Origin: Bacillota bacterium
Lineage (GTDB): Bacteria > Bacillota > Limnochordia > Limnochordales > DUMU01
Assembly (NCBI GenBank): GCA_012839805.1
Contig: DUMU01000024.1
Coordinates: forward strand, 36,648 to 100,647
Length of the DNA: 64,000 nt
Reading direction: 5' to 3'
The translations under genes were made by a program, and so were the position numbers. The notes beneath the pieces were generated by a model. It saw nothing but the letters and a program-made list of their open reading frames with translations, was not told where the DNA came from and searched no databases. This document shows positions 1 through 8,494 of the stretch, one piece after another. Within the stretch, counting starts at the first letter, position 1; every line of letters starts with the position of its first letter.

Positions 1-684
1 GGGAGGCAGCTCCTCGATGGCATCAAGAATCTCCCGAACGGCGCCCAGATCGGGGTAGAGAAGAGTGGGGTGGCAGGCAGACAGTTCACGCAAAGAATGA
101 GTACCGGTAGCAACCGCCAGGGAGTAATAACCGTTGCGAGCGGCGGCTTCGATGTCGAGCGGGGTGTCGCCCACCACGATCACCCGTTCGAGCTCCTCGT
201 GATCGCAGTAGTAGGCCGCGGTGCGTTCCGCCGCCTTTCGGATGAGTTCGGCGCGGTCGAAACCGTCCTCGGCGAAACCGCCCACCGGAAAAAAGCGGTT
301 CAGGTCGTGAACGGCGAGCTTGATCCGGGCTCCCCGTTCCAGGTTGCCGGTTCCGAGTCCCAGCCGGAAGCCTCGCTCCTTAGCGGCGACGAGCAGCGAG
401 GGAATCCCCGGAGGCAGCGTCCCCGGGTACTGCTTCACGGCTTCCTCCAGGAACTGCAGGTAGCTCGTGCGAACCCGTTCGATCGCCCTGTCGTCCGCGG
501 GAAGGCCGTGAACGGCCAGCGTTTCGGCAATGATGCGAGTGTCGGGTTTCCCCCGCCAGTCCACGCGGGCGATGGCCTCCGTCAAGCCGTAGTGAACTTC
601 GAACGCCCGGTTGAGCGCCCGGGTGCCGGCGCCGTTACTCTTGATCAAAGTGCCGTCGAGATCGAAAAGCAGTATGGTCCCCAA
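1..684 (-). CDS. HAD-superfamily phosphatase (phosphoglycolate phosphatase-like), C-terminus off the window
   Basis: The minus-strand frame is open from a TTG at 684 to the window edge, so 228 residues are visible and the end is missing. Residues 7-12 read FDLDGT, motif I of haloacid dehalogenase phosphatases, with nucleophile Asp8 and partner Asp10. GTGN at about 111-114 fits motif II. VVGDTPLDIEAA near 170-181 is the Mg-binding motif IV. An alpha-helical cap would lie between motifs I and II, as in the Gph/PGP type. The TTG start is preferred because GGAGGGG (plus-strand 691-697) lies eight bases upstream. It would hydrolyse a small phosphomonoester in the cytoplasm; the substrate cannot be read from sequence. 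It is divergent from the sugar-binding protein at 854. Confidence 0.85.
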   Translation of the reverse strand, partial: MGTILLFDLDGTLIKSNGAGTRALNRAFEVHYGLTEAIARVDWRGKPDTRIIAETLAVHGLPADDRAIERVRTSYLQFLEEAVKQYPGTLPPGIPSLLVAAKERGFRLGLGTGNLERGARIKLAVHDLNRFFPVGGFAEDGFDRAELIRKAAERTAAYYCDHEELERVIVVGDTPLDIEAAARNGYYSLAVATGTHSLRELSACHPTLLYPDLGAVREILDAIEELPP

Positions 685-853
685 ATACTTCCCCTCCGGA
701 GGCTTCGTCGGCCGGCCCGGCCGGGCTCCGAATACACCATCCGATTTTACACGAACGATCGCAGGAATGGAGCTACGGGGAGTGAATACCTCCTGGGAAC
801 GATGTTACTGATCGTCGTCATCCGGATCACTGCAAGGAAGGAGCGTAGGCCGT

Positions 854-2188
854 ATGGAGTTTAGGAAAGGCTGGGGGCTTGGTCCAGCGGCAGTTACCAT
901 CGGGATGCTCGCGGTCGCGGTCGCGTTTGCCGCCGCAGCGGCATCGCCGGCCGCCGCCGCCGCCAAGGTCCAGATCCGTTTCGCGGCCTGGGCCGCGCCG
1001 GGAGAGTACGACGAGATCATCGACGCGTTCGAGAAGGCGAATCCAGACGTCCAGGTCAAGTTTGAACCCACCAGCTGGGGCGCTTACTGGACCCAGCTAC
1101 AGGCGCAGATCGCGGCGGGGCGGCCGCCCGATGTGGTGCGCATGAGCGGGGCCTACCTCTTGAACTTTGCGGCCGATGGCGCCCTTGAACCTTTGGATGA
1201 GTGGATCAAACGGGACAACCTGGACATGAGCCGGTACTTCAACACCGGAGACATTCTCCGTTTCGACGAGCAAATCTACGGTCTGCCTGAATTCGGTGAC
1301 ATCATCGGCATCTATTACAACCTGGACCGGTTCGAGGAAGCGGCGATCTCCCCGCCCAGCCAGCAGTGGACGTGGGCCGATCTGGCTACGGCCGCCCGCA
1401 AGCTCACGGTGCGAGTAGGTGATCAGACCAAGAGCTGGGGGTTGCTGCTTGACCTCTTCATCGGGGGAAACGGTCAGACTTCCTGGGTGAACTTCCTGCT
1501 GCAAAACGGCACCCGCGCCCTGAGTGACGACAAGCGCAGGGCTCTCTTCGACCAGCCGGCCGCCATTGAAGCCGTGCAGTTCCTGGCCAACCTCTACCAG
1601 AAAGAGCGGAGCATTCCTTCGGACGTAAATTACGTGTGGGAGAGCTTCACCCAGGAGAAAGTGGCAATGATGTATGCCCTGGTTCCCATAGGGATCCCCA
1701 TCATTGCCCGGGAGGCCAAGTTCCGCTGGGACCTCGGGCCGGCCCCGAGGCAGAAGCGCTTTGCCTCCCAGACTAATTTCGTCGGCTTTTGCATGATGTC
1801 CCAGTCCAAGCAAAAGGAGGCGGCCTGGCGGTTCCTCAAGTTCCTGGCGGGTCCCGAGGCACAGACGATCATCGCCCGCAAGCGCCAGGGAATCCCGGCC
1901 CTCAAGTCAGCAGCTCTCTCTTCGGACTTCCTGCGGCCCGGACAACCGCCGCTTCGTTTGGGTGAAGTGCTGCAGGTGACCTTGCCGAATACGTTCGACC
2001 TGCAGTTCACGCCGGGATGGGCGGTGTGGACGGCGGCGGCCGATTCGCAGATCTCCCAGGCGGTACGGGGACTGAAGTCGGTGGAGGCCGCGATGAAGAC
2101 GGCCACCGACGAAGTCAACCAGGTGTTAGAGAAGGGGTGGAAAGAACTGGAGAATAGGCGCGCCCGGGCGGCATCAAAGAGAAAGTAA
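854..2188 (+). CDS. Sugar ABC transporter extracellular solute-binding protein (family 1, MalE-like)
   Basis: The 444-residue protein has an N-terminal signal peptide with an alanine-rich hydrophobic core (about residues 12-37). The mature domain has the type-1 extracellular sugar-binding pattern: FAAWAAPGEYDEIIDAFEKA near the start, TSWGAYWTQLQAQIAAGRPPD, then GLPEFGDIIGIYYNLDRFEEA and a C-terminal AAWRFLKFLAGPEAQ. No lipobox cysteine is present, so the protein is predicted to be free in a periplasm rather than lipid-anchored. The ATG at 854 is preceded by AAGGAAGGAG at ten bases. It would capture a saccharide for a MalFG-type importer; permeases of that type lie at 16040-17933 and 22367-24319. 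Transcription probably ends at the hairpin at 2214-2290. Confidence 0.9.
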   Translation: MEFRKGWGLGPAAVTIGMLAVAVAFAAAAASPAAAAAKVQIRFAAWAAPGEYDEIIDAFEKANPDVQVKFEPTSWGAYWTQLQAQIAAGRPPDVVRMSGAYLLNFAADGALEPLDEWIKRDNLDMSRYFNTGDILRFDEQIYGLPEFGDIIGIYYNLDRFEEAAISPPSQQWTWADLATAARKLTVRVGDQTKSWGLLLDLFIGGNGQTSWVNFLLQNGTRALSDDKRRALFDQPAAIEAVQFLANLYQKERSIPSDVNYVWESFTQEKVAMMYALVPIGIPIIAREAKFRWDLGPAPRQKRFASQTNFVGFCMMSQSKQKEAAWRFLKFLAGPEAQTIIARKRQGIPALKSAALSSDFLRPGQPPLRLGEVLQVTLPNTFDLQFTPGWAVWTAAADSQISQAVRGLKSVEAAMKTATDEVNQVLEKGWKELENRRARAASKRK

Positions 2189-5026
2189 AATCATTGCCGC
2201 CGGGCAGGCCGGTAAAGGCAGGAGAAGGGTGGCCGGGCAGTTATGGTTGCCCGTGCCCCCCCTCTCCTGCCTTTCTTCTTGCATTTCGACTTCGGCCTCG
2301 ACTTCGACCGGCCAGGGAGTGAACTCCGTGCTCCCGGGCTGCACCAGCCAGGCCCGGGGGCGTACCTCCCGGGGGTGTGCCTCACGCAGTTGCCCGCCGG
2401 CTGGCCGCGCTGCATCGCGATCCGGGAGCGGGCCGACCCGAAGCATCAACTGGCCGGCCGCCGCCGAAGCTTGCTCCACCTCGGCCGGGCTACCGGGTGG
2501 CGGTAGCTCATCCGGGCCGCGGCGCCAGACTGCGAGCAGTTCACCGGTGCAGACGGGAAGGGGGGCGGCACCCTCGTCCGGCCGGGCGGCGGGGCCCGGC
2601 GGGGCGGGAAGGTCCGGTTGGGCGGGCCGGGCGAGCCGGAAGCGTTTAACCACTACTTCCTGACCCTGATAGGGACGCCACAGCTGAGGCTTTGTCTGGG
2701 CTGGCTTCGCCGGGGGAGCCGACGGCGGGGCAACTGCCACCACCTCCACCCCCTCATCGTCGAGGAACTCGCCTTGCTGCAAAAAGGGCCGCACCATCGC
2801 GCGCATGGCCAGGAGCTTGCGAATGTACGTCCACATATCGGGATCGGTGCGGAAGTTGCAAAAGCGCGCGTCCTCCTGATCGTAAAGCCAGAAGAGATGG
2901 CCGAGGAGCAGGGTGCGGTGAAGCTGGTCGTAGGCAAGGGTCGAGATGCCGGCCGGGCGAAATCGCTGCCCGTGGGCGGGGTAGACCATATCTACCGCGA
3001 GGAACTCGGGGAACGTGTAGCGGTACATCTCGGGATAGGAGTAGGCGTAATACCAACCGTGTATCAAGCCGGCGGAGAGGTAGGGAGCATAGAGATCCCC
3101 GCACCCCTCGATCATGAGGAAGGGATCGAGGCGGCGGTGCGAAAGTTCACGGTCCAAGCGAGCGAGCAGGGCGCGGGCATCGGCGTTCCAGGTGAAAGGA
3201 TGAACATGACCATGATCGGAAGCAAAGCAGGGATAAGGGCCGATGGCCGCGTAGCAGTCCAGGTAGACCCCGCTCGCGCCGGCCTCGCCCGCCAGCCAGA
3301 CCACCGTATCCACTATGTGGCGCCGGTAACCGTCGACGGCGCGGCAGTTGACCGTGAAGTCTTTTTGAAAGAAGTGAAGCCGGACGGGCTCACCGTTTTC
3401 GGAGCGGACCGACCAGGCAGCCCCCAGGGTCGGGTGATAGTGGGAATCGGTGCCGAAGAGGGCGGCGTTGATGTAGAACGTCACCTGGCCTCCCGACCGG
3501 CGAATCCTGCGTACCCCGTCGATGAAATCCATCACCGTCCCGAGCGATAGGTCGGGGTAGTACTCGGGGTAGAGGTGATCGAAACCGCCGCTGCTCCAAC
3601 CCGCGATGAAAAGGTGGCCGACGCCTTCGCTCTTTGCCCGTTCGTAGAGGGGATAGAGGTCCGCGAAGGTGTGGGTGAAGGTGCCGTCCTGCCACTTGAA
3701 GTCGTAGTGAGCGATGAGGCTGTCGGAATGCTCGAGCCAGGCGGGCCGGCGGGAGGGAAGCGGGGAACTGCCGGCCTCGCCAGCCGGGGGGTTAGCCGCC
3801 CCGCTGAGGATCCGGTGGCGCTTGCGGGCAAAAGCCCGGTAACGGCGGGCGCCCCAATGCCAGTCTCCGGGATGGAGAGCAAAGACGGCCGGTGGGGACG
3901 ACCAGGATTGCCCGGGCCCGAGGTGAACCGGGTGCACGATGCCGAGGGTGAGGGTGGCCGGCTCCCAGCGCCGGTCTACGTCCACCCGCAAGCCGGCGAG
4001 GCCACCGGAGGGATCATGGCAGGCAAGGTAGAGGCCGGCGGCGCGGGCCGCCGCGTTTAGACTACCGCCCAAGGTGGAGGTGGCTGCCCCGCCCGCCCCG
4101 AGGGCGGGGGTGGTCACGGTTGCCCCGGAAAGCGGCCCCTGGACGAAGTAGTCCAGCCAGGCCATGGAGAGCTGGCCGCAGTAGGTTTGCTGCAGCCGCC
4201 AGAGCCCTTCGGTGGCCGGAACCGGCCGGGCCGTGACCACGCCGAGGCCGGGCGGGCCGGGGAAAGGCTCGGTCAGAGCATGGACGGGGTCGTCGAAGCG
4301 AAGCCCGGCAAAGAACGGGTAAACGAGCGCCTCTCTGATGGCAGGTTCACCCGGCGCGATGGATCCCGGCCCTGCCGGCAGGGGGTGAGCCCGCACTCCC
4401 GCGAGCAGAGGGAAGGCTACCTCGGTTACCTCGAATCCCCGGCTTTCGTTACGTACTTCGATGGTGGCCTGTACTTCCTCTACTTTCTCTGCTTCCTCGC
4501 TCTCTGCTTCCTTGCTACCCGGCCCGGCCACGTTTCGGCCGGATTCGGCCGCACCCGGGCCGGGAGCAATGCTCAGACTCCAGCTGACCACGATCGCCGG
4601 GGTGGGTTCACCGGGAAGTTTGATTCCTTGAACCACCCGCACCGATTCGGCCGCGCGTGTTACCTGCAGTACGACCGTCTCGGGGCCATCACTGCGGATC
4701 GTAAGGCTCCCGGGCTCATCGTTGCCGCTCACGTTCTTGCTCTCGCGGTCGCCGCTTTCCGGAGACGCTGGGCGATGTCTAACGCGGAGCTCCCAAAGCG
4801 GGCCGCCGGTTCTCCCGGCAGCAGGCGGGAGAGGGGACGAACTGCCCGGCGCCGTGGTTCTTGCCATGAACTCCCATCCGGTGCAACTCCAGGCCCGGCG
4901 GCCCGTTTCTCCGGGATCTGACCCTGCGGTTTCGAAGCGGGTCAGGGCGAGAAGGCGGGCGGCGGGAAGCGCCAGCCAAAGTTGCAGCCGCCCGGTGGCC
5001 AGCGACAGTTGTTCTTCTTTTGCCAT
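2174..5026 (-). CDS. Large DUF6259-like protein, candidate glycoside hydrolase
   Basis: The 950-residue product has no signal peptide, so it is probably cytoplasmic. Residues from about 60 to 420 look like a beta-rich N-terminal domain broken by a low-complexity Glu/Ser stretch. From about 430 to 770 the protein resembles an alpha-amylase-like TIM barrel: SLIAHYDFKWQDG, HLFIAGWSSGGFDHLYPEY, GGQVTFYINAALFGTD, ASGVYLDCYAA and PFLMIEGCGDLYAPY, with Asp/Glu at strand ends. This pattern is recalled from DUF6259 proteins of glycan-use loci, but the family call is from memory. The last 50 residues are proline- and glutamate-rich and are encoded across a terminator that serves the opposite strand. 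The 3' end overlaps the neighbouring gene by 15 bp. The start is an ATG with GGAGG 14 to 15 bases upstream, so it is moderately certain. Confidence 0.7.
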   Translation of the reverse strand: MAKEEQLSLATGRLQLWLALPAARLLALTRFETAGSDPGETGRRAWSCTGWEFMARTTAPGSSSPLPPAAGRTGGPLWELRVRHRPASPESGDRESKNVSGNDEPGSLTIRSDGPETVVLQVTRAAESVRVVQGIKLPGEPTPAIVVSWSLSIAPGPGAAESGRNVAGPGSKEAESEEAEKVEEVQATIEVRNESRGFEVTEVAFPLLAGVRAHPLPAGPGSIAPGEPAIREALVYPFFAGLRFDDPVHALTEPFPGPPGLGVVTARPVPATEGLWRLQQTYCGQLSMAWLDYFVQGPLSGATVTTPALGAGGAATSTLGGSLNAAARAAGLYLACHDPSGGLAGLRVDVDRRWEPATLTLGIVHPVHLGPGQSWSSPPAVFALHPGDWHWGARRYRAFARKRHRILSGAANPPAGEAGSSPLPSRRPAWLEHSDSLIAHYDFKWQDGTFTHTFADLYPLYERAKSEGVGHLFIAGWSSGGFDHLYPEYYPDLSLGTVMDFIDGVRRIRRSGGQVTFYINAALFGTDSHYHPTLGAAWSVRSENGEPVRLHFFQKDFTVNCRAVDGYRRHIVDTVVWLAGEAGASGVYLDCYAAIGPYPCFASDHGHVHPFTWNADARALLARLDRELSHRRLDPFLMIEGCGDLYAPYLSAGLIHGWYYAYSYPEMYRYTFPEFLAVDMVYPAHGQRFRPAGISTLAYDQLHRTLLLGHLFWLYDQEDARFCNFRTDPDMWTYIRKLLAMRAMVRPFLQQGEFLDDEGVEVVAVAPPSAPPAKPAQTKPQLWRPYQGQEVVVKRFRLARPAQPDLPAPPGPAARPDEGAAPLPVCTGELLAVWRRGPDELPPPGSPAEVEQASAAAGQLMLRVGPLPDRDAARPAGGQLREAHPREVRPRAWLVQPGSTEFTPWPVEVEAEVEMQEERQERGGTGNHNCPATLLLPLPACPAAMILLSL
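2214..2290 (+). terminator. Rho-independent terminator after the 854-2188 gene
   Basis: AAAGGCAGGAGA at 2214-2225 pairs perfectly with TCTCCTGCCTTT at 2273-2284. Inside it a second stem, CGGGCA with TGCCCG, closes an eight-base loop. The right arm runs into TTTCTTCTT. The element lies 26 bp after the solute-binding protein stop and inside the coding tail of the convergent gene at 2174-5026. The orientation of the T tract makes it a plus-strand terminator. Confidence 0.8.
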
Positions 5027-5355
5027 TTCGACTGTGGGCGACCTCCGTGATTCACCGGTAGCTCGACCGGTCCCGGCCCGGGGCCTTTTGACCTGGCTCC
5101 TGGCAGAGCTCTTGGCCCGAGCTTGTCACCGACCCGTCGCCAGGCCACCCGCCGGCCAGGGCTCTCGGCGGAGTCTTTTGGTCGGGACTCTCCTCCCGGA
5201 CGCTCCTCTGCGTGAATTTTACTCCCGCCGCCCGGGCCGGACCAGCAGGAAACGACAGATATCAATCGAAAAACGAAAAGGCCGTTACAAATCCTTGCTG
5301 GTCATATGCCAACGAGGATCGTATCGGCAAGACCTTTCGGGAAGGAGGCCGGTTC
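5027..5355. other. Divergent intergenic region, 329 bp
   Basis: This gap separates the minus-strand DUF6259-like gene from the plus-strand CBM9-like gene, so it should carry promoters for both. An AT-richer stretch lies at about 5255-5320. I found no convincing pair of -35 and -10 hexamers on either strand, no long inverted repeat and no small gene. An upstream open frame that continues the CBM9-like gene to 5212 lacks a ribosome-binding site and a signal peptide. Confidence 0.5.
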
Positions 5356-6078
5356 ATGCGCAAAGCAGTCTGGTTTTCCGCAGGTTTGGTCGTGTTGGCG
5401 GCGGTAATGGGGTTCGCAGGGGCGGTACTGGCTGCTCCTGGCTGGGTAATTGGCCCCGCACCGGGCCCGATCGTGATCGATGGCGACCCGGCGGAATGGC
5501 AGGTGGACAAGTTACCGGCCGAGTCGGTCATCGTCGTCAGCCCGTCGGTATCTCTGGTCAACGCCGGTACGATTAACACCGATGAAGACTCCAGCGCCAA
5601 GGTGTACCTGGCGTATGATGACGAGGCTTTGTACGTGCTGGCCGTGGTAAAGGATAACAACATAGTGGGCGAACAGGCCGAAGTCAACATCTGGCAGAAT
5701 ACCTGTGTGGAACTCTGGTTCAACCTGGGTGACACCGCGGTACCCGGCAACCCGGCGGCCTACGGGGATTATGCCGACGAGGATTACCAGATTAACCTGA
5801 CTCCCGTGACGGCCGGGGAGGAGAAGGCTTCCTACTGGGTCTACCCGGGCAGCAAGGCGGCGTACAATACCGGCCTGATTGATGTGGCGGCCAAGCTGGT
5901 GGAGGGCGGCTACATAATCGAAGCCAAGATCCCGAAGGCGAAGTTCCCGGGCTTCGAGGGCATCAAGCCGGGAGCGGAGTTCGGCTTCGCAGTCTCCCTG
6001 GTCCACATCGCTCCGGGCGGCGTCTGGTCGCACATCTGGACCCCGGGCGTTGAATACGCACCGGTAACGGTGAAATAA
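5356..6078 (+). CDS. Secreted carbohydrate-binding protein, CBM9-like
   Basis: The 240-residue product begins with a typical signal peptide (about residues 1-27, ending VLAAPG). The rest matches the CBM9-like fold: PIVIDGDPAEWQ, the characteristic opening of these domains, then KVYLAYDDEALYVLAVVKD, NTCVELWFNL and a C-terminal GAEFGFAVSLVHIAPGG. There is no catalytic domain, membrane anchor or lipobox, so it should be a soluble extracytoplasmic sugar-binding protein. The ATG at 5356 was chosen because GAAGGAGG lies at good spacing and the signal peptide starts there. It stands alone on the plus strand and ends at the hairpin at 6117-6144. Its ligand is unknown; neighbours suggest a plant or microbial glycan. 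Confidence 0.82.
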   Translation: MRKAVWFSAGLVVLAAVMGFAGAVLAAPGWVIGPAPGPIVIDGDPAEWQVDKLPAESVIVVSPSVSLVNAGTINTDEDSSAKVYLAYDDEALYVLAVVKDNNIVGEQAEVNIWQNTCVELWFNLGDTAVPGNPAAYGDYADEDYQINLTPVTAGEEKASYWVYPGSKAAYNTGLIDVAAKLVEGGYIIEAKIPKAKFPGFEGIKPGAEFGFAVSLVHIAPGGVWSHIWTPGVEYAPVTVK

Positions 6079-6116
6079 GGGTGCGGCAGGTCCACCGCAG
6101 GCAGGTTGCAAGCGGC

Positions 6117-6144
6117 AGGCGGGGTGTCGGAAGACGCCCCGCCT
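6117..6144 (+). terminator. Probable terminator hairpin after the CBM9-like gene
   Basis: AGGCGGGGTGTC and GACGCCCCGCCT form a 12-bp stem (one G-U pair) capped by a GGAA tetraloop. It lies 38 bp after the CBM9-like stop. The following bases GGATTCGTTT are only weakly T-rich, so termination is likely but not certain. It is also placed to stop read-through into the convergent gene. Confidence 0.55.
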
Positions 6145-6193
6145 GGATTCGTTTCCGGACCATCCCTCCGGCCGTGGCAGGTGACCGCCCCGG

Positions 6194-6209
6194 CCGGCCC
6201 GCGGGCCGG
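6194..6209. repeat. 16-bp perfect GC palindrome next to the oxidoreductase stop
   Basis: CCGGCCCGCGGGCCGG is its own reverse complement and abuts the minus-strand stop codon at 6210. It could help to end the oxidoreductase transcript, but no T tract follows on the minus strand. In such GC-rich DNA it may also be chance. Confidence 0.35.
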
Positions 6210-8312
6210 TCAGCCGGCCGAGTCGGACAACTCCACGCTCTCCAGGCTTGGCAGCAGCGCCCGGTACAGTCGCTCGGCCAGTTCCGCCCGGGTAAGGGGC
6301 CGGTCCAGTTCCTCCGGCAGCAGCTCGGGGTAGAGCCGGCCTTGCGGGAACAGCTCCCGAGCCAGCGCCTCCCGGGCGAGATCGTCCAGTCCCAGTTCGG
6401 GAAAGAGCCGGCGGGCCCGGGCGAGCCAGCTGTCGAAGGTGGCCAGCTCCACCGGTTCATCGGGGTGGAAGGCGAGTTCCCGCGCGGCGATGTCTACTTC
6501 GGGATCTCCGGGTATGACGCCCAGGGCGGCCAGGCGATGAAGGGCGACGAAGGCCGGATGCCCGGGGGGGATGTCGACGAACCAGTAAAGGGGTATGCCG
6601 GCGCCTACGAGCAGGCCCTGGAAACGGCGCAGCAGGCCGGGAGTATTGCGAATGTCAGCCGGACGGTAGCCGGTTTCGAGGCAGTAGGCCGCAAGGAGCC
6701 CGGCCGTCTCGCCTATATTCCACTCCACGGGATGCAGGCGGTAGGCGCCGTTGGTGATGTGGGTCGTCCCGATGTTTTTAGCACCGGCCAGGAAGTTGTC
6801 CACCTCCTCCGGGATGAGGGCCCCCAGGGGGATCTCGAAAGGCCGGGTGGTAGCGGTCGCCGGGTCAGTCTCACCCCCGCCGGGATGGATGTCGATGGGG
6901 TAGAAGCCGATACCGGCGGTATCTGTATAGTGGGCCGCCCGCGGTCCGGGCTGGAAGGCGGCGGAGATCTCCTGCTCGACGATGGTTTTGAGCGCACGAA
7001 TGCGTCGCGACTCACGTATGTACGGGAACTGGGACAACCCGTCCTCCGAACCCATGACGTCAGGGCGGAGGCGAAGCTCCGGATAACCCTGCCCCCCGTC
7101 ATCCCGGGGCGCTTCGGTCTGAAGCCAATATAAGAACCCCAAACTGAGGAGCTTGGCCTGGCGGTGAACCTCGCGCTGCTGCTCAGGGCTCTGGTCGATG
7201 AGGTTACCATCCCGGAAATCGTTGCCCGGCCAGTTGATCATCGCAATGTCATTAGGGAACTCCGGGTCAGGAACGAAATTCGCCCGGTCGATCAAGCGCC
7301 GGTAGGTCCAGAAGGGCAGCGGCCAGCCCGAAGGAGACTTTTCGAACATGCGGTAGGTTTGCCAGCCCACCTGTTCCCCGTACCAGAGCCGGAAGGTATA
7401 GGGCTGCCGGTCCCGCCGCTCTTCGTAACCCTCAGGCTTGGGCAGGCGGTGATCTTCCCCGGGCCGGTATTCCACGGCAAACGTGTAGGTAAAACTCTGG
7501 ACCCAATCGGGATGAGCCTTCTCCTTGGCGTGCGGTTCACCCGTCTCTTCCTTTGACTCGGCGCCCGTTACATACGGGAGGCCGGCCAGCGGGAGAAGAT
7601 CTCCCAGTTCACTCGCGTCAATCACCATTTTGGGGACCACGGTGAACTCCACGCTGCGATACCCGGCGGCCGCGGCTTCTTCTGCCGAAAGCAGCCAGGA
7701 GGGAACGCTCGGATCTGCTGCTCGAACCCCCTTTTCCTGAGCCGGGCCGGGGGTGGCCAGGCGCCCGCTTTTTGCTGCTTCGGCCTGGGCCGCGGTTAGG
7801 CGCTGGCGGAAGGTGACGTGCTCCACCCGGCGCCCGCGGCGGTGAACGGCAATAGGGACAGTACCGTAGAACACCTGGAGACGACCGGCCTCCAGGTGGG
7901 GGCGGAGCATTTCGGCCAGTACGGCCAGGGCGGCACGGGGTTCGAAACAAAGGCGACTGACCCATCCGTTGCCGGGGTTCAGGTGCGGGTTGGCCGCAGC
8001 CGGGGCGGTCAGCCGGTGCTTCTCCTTGTAGAACTGCCGGATTCCCTCCCGGAGGCGGTAATACGAGCGCGTGCCGCCGAAGCTTTCGATGTGCTGGTGT
8101 TCATCGAGGGCGGAAACGCCCTGGCTGGTCATCTGCCCGCCGAGCCAGAGGGTGGGCTCGGTCAGAATGACGGTCGCCCCTTGCGTCGAGGCGGCCAGGG
8201 CGGCCGCAACACCCCCCATCCCGCCGCCCACCACCAGCAGGTCGCAGTGATAGGTTTCATCGTTCTCTCGTGCGACGACGCCGGGAGCACTCTGCCACTT
8301 CCACTCTGCCAT
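6210..8312 (-). CDS. FAD-dependent oxidoreductase (FAD_oxidored family)
   Basis: The 700-residue product opens with a Rossmann dinucleotide-binding motif, CDLLVVGGGMGGVAAALAAS (about residues 23-42), followed by the glycine-rich LWLGGQMTSQGVSALDEHQ typical of the FAD_oxidored (PF12831-like) family. KMVIDASELGDLLPLAG and DNFLAGAKNIGTTHITNGAYR are the later family landmarks. No signal peptide is present. Such proteins commonly lie in glycan-use loci and are presumed to oxidise sugars or derived alcohols; the substrate is not known. I chose the ATG at 8312 because a TATAAT box at 8356-8361 would place the transcript start inside the longer frame. The ribosome site (AAAGGAT, 14 bases upstream) is weak. 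It is divergent from the alpha-mannosidase gene. Confidence 0.85.
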   Translation of the reverse strand: MAEWKWQSAPGVVARENDETYHCDLLVVGGGMGGVAAALAASTQGATVILTEPTLWLGGQMTSQGVSALDEHQHIESFGGTRSYYRLREGIRQFYKEKHRLTAPAAANPHLNPGNGWVSRLCFEPRAALAVLAEMLRPHLEAGRLQVFYGTVPIAVHRRGRRVEHVTFRQRLTAAQAEAAKSGRLATPGPAQEKGVRAADPSVPSWLLSAEEAAAAGYRSVEFTVVPKMVIDASELGDLLPLAGLPYVTGAESKEETGEPHAKEKAHPDWVQSFTYTFAVEYRPGEDHRLPKPEGYEERRDRQPYTFRLWYGEQVGWQTYRMFEKSPSGWPLPFWTYRRLIDRANFVPDPEFPNDIAMINWPGNDFRDGNLIDQSPEQQREVHRQAKLLSLGFLYWLQTEAPRDDGGQGYPELRLRPDVMGSEDGLSQFPYIRESRRIRALKTIVEQEISAAFQPGPRAAHYTDTAGIGFYPIDIHPGGGETDPATATTRPFEIPLGALIPEEVDNFLAGAKNIGTTHITNGAYRLHPVEWNIGETAGLLAAYCLETGYRPADIRNTPGLLRRFQGLLVGAGIPLYWFVDIPPGHPAFVALHRLAALGVIPGDPEVDIAARELAFHPDEPVELATFDSWLARARRLFPELGLDDLAREALARELFPQGRLYPELLPEELDRPLTRAELAERLYRALLPSLESVELSDSAG

Positions 8313-8355
8313 GGCCGTAAATCGATCCTTTCGCACTTGGCGGTCGTTCTTGTCC

Positions 8356-8361
8356 ATTATA
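8356..8361 (-). promoter_or_regulatory. -10 box for the FAD oxidoreductase gene
   Basis: TATAAT reads perfectly on the minus strand, about 44 bases upstream of the chosen start codon. No good -35 hexamer is seen 16-18 bases upstream; the closest is TGGCAT. Confidence 0.45.
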
Positions 8362-8423
8362 GGGTGCGGGTTTTGCCCGATGCCAGAGGAAGCGAGCAGG
8401 CAAGGACGAAATAAGTCTGGCAT

Positions 8424-8445
8424 GCCGGCCTGAGTCGTGGCCGGC
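8424..8445. promoter_or_regulatory. Inverted repeat in the divergent promoter region
   Basis: GCCGGCC, an eight-base spacer and GGCCGGC form a perfect 7-bp inverted repeat between the divergent oxidoreductase and mannosidase genes. Its position suits an operator for a local sugar regulator. No regulator gene is in the window, so this is only suggestive. Confidence 0.3.
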
Positions 8446-8494
8446 TGCGGTGGTGAGACTGGTCGTAGGGATTCAACAGGAGGGACGTCGCTAG

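Noticed and set aside
70..864. Plus-strand frame at the left edge
   Set aside because: The minus strand there encodes a HAD phosphatase with motifs I, II and IV. The plus frame is its antisense shadow.
4187..4921. Plus-strand open frame within the DUF6259-like gene
   Set aside because: It is antisense to a 950-codon gene with barrel motifs, and has no ribosome site or family pattern.
6081..7133. 350-codon plus-strand frame opposite the FAD oxidoreductase
   Set aside because: The minus-strand gene has a clear Rossmann motif, and the plus-strand translation is compositionally biased.
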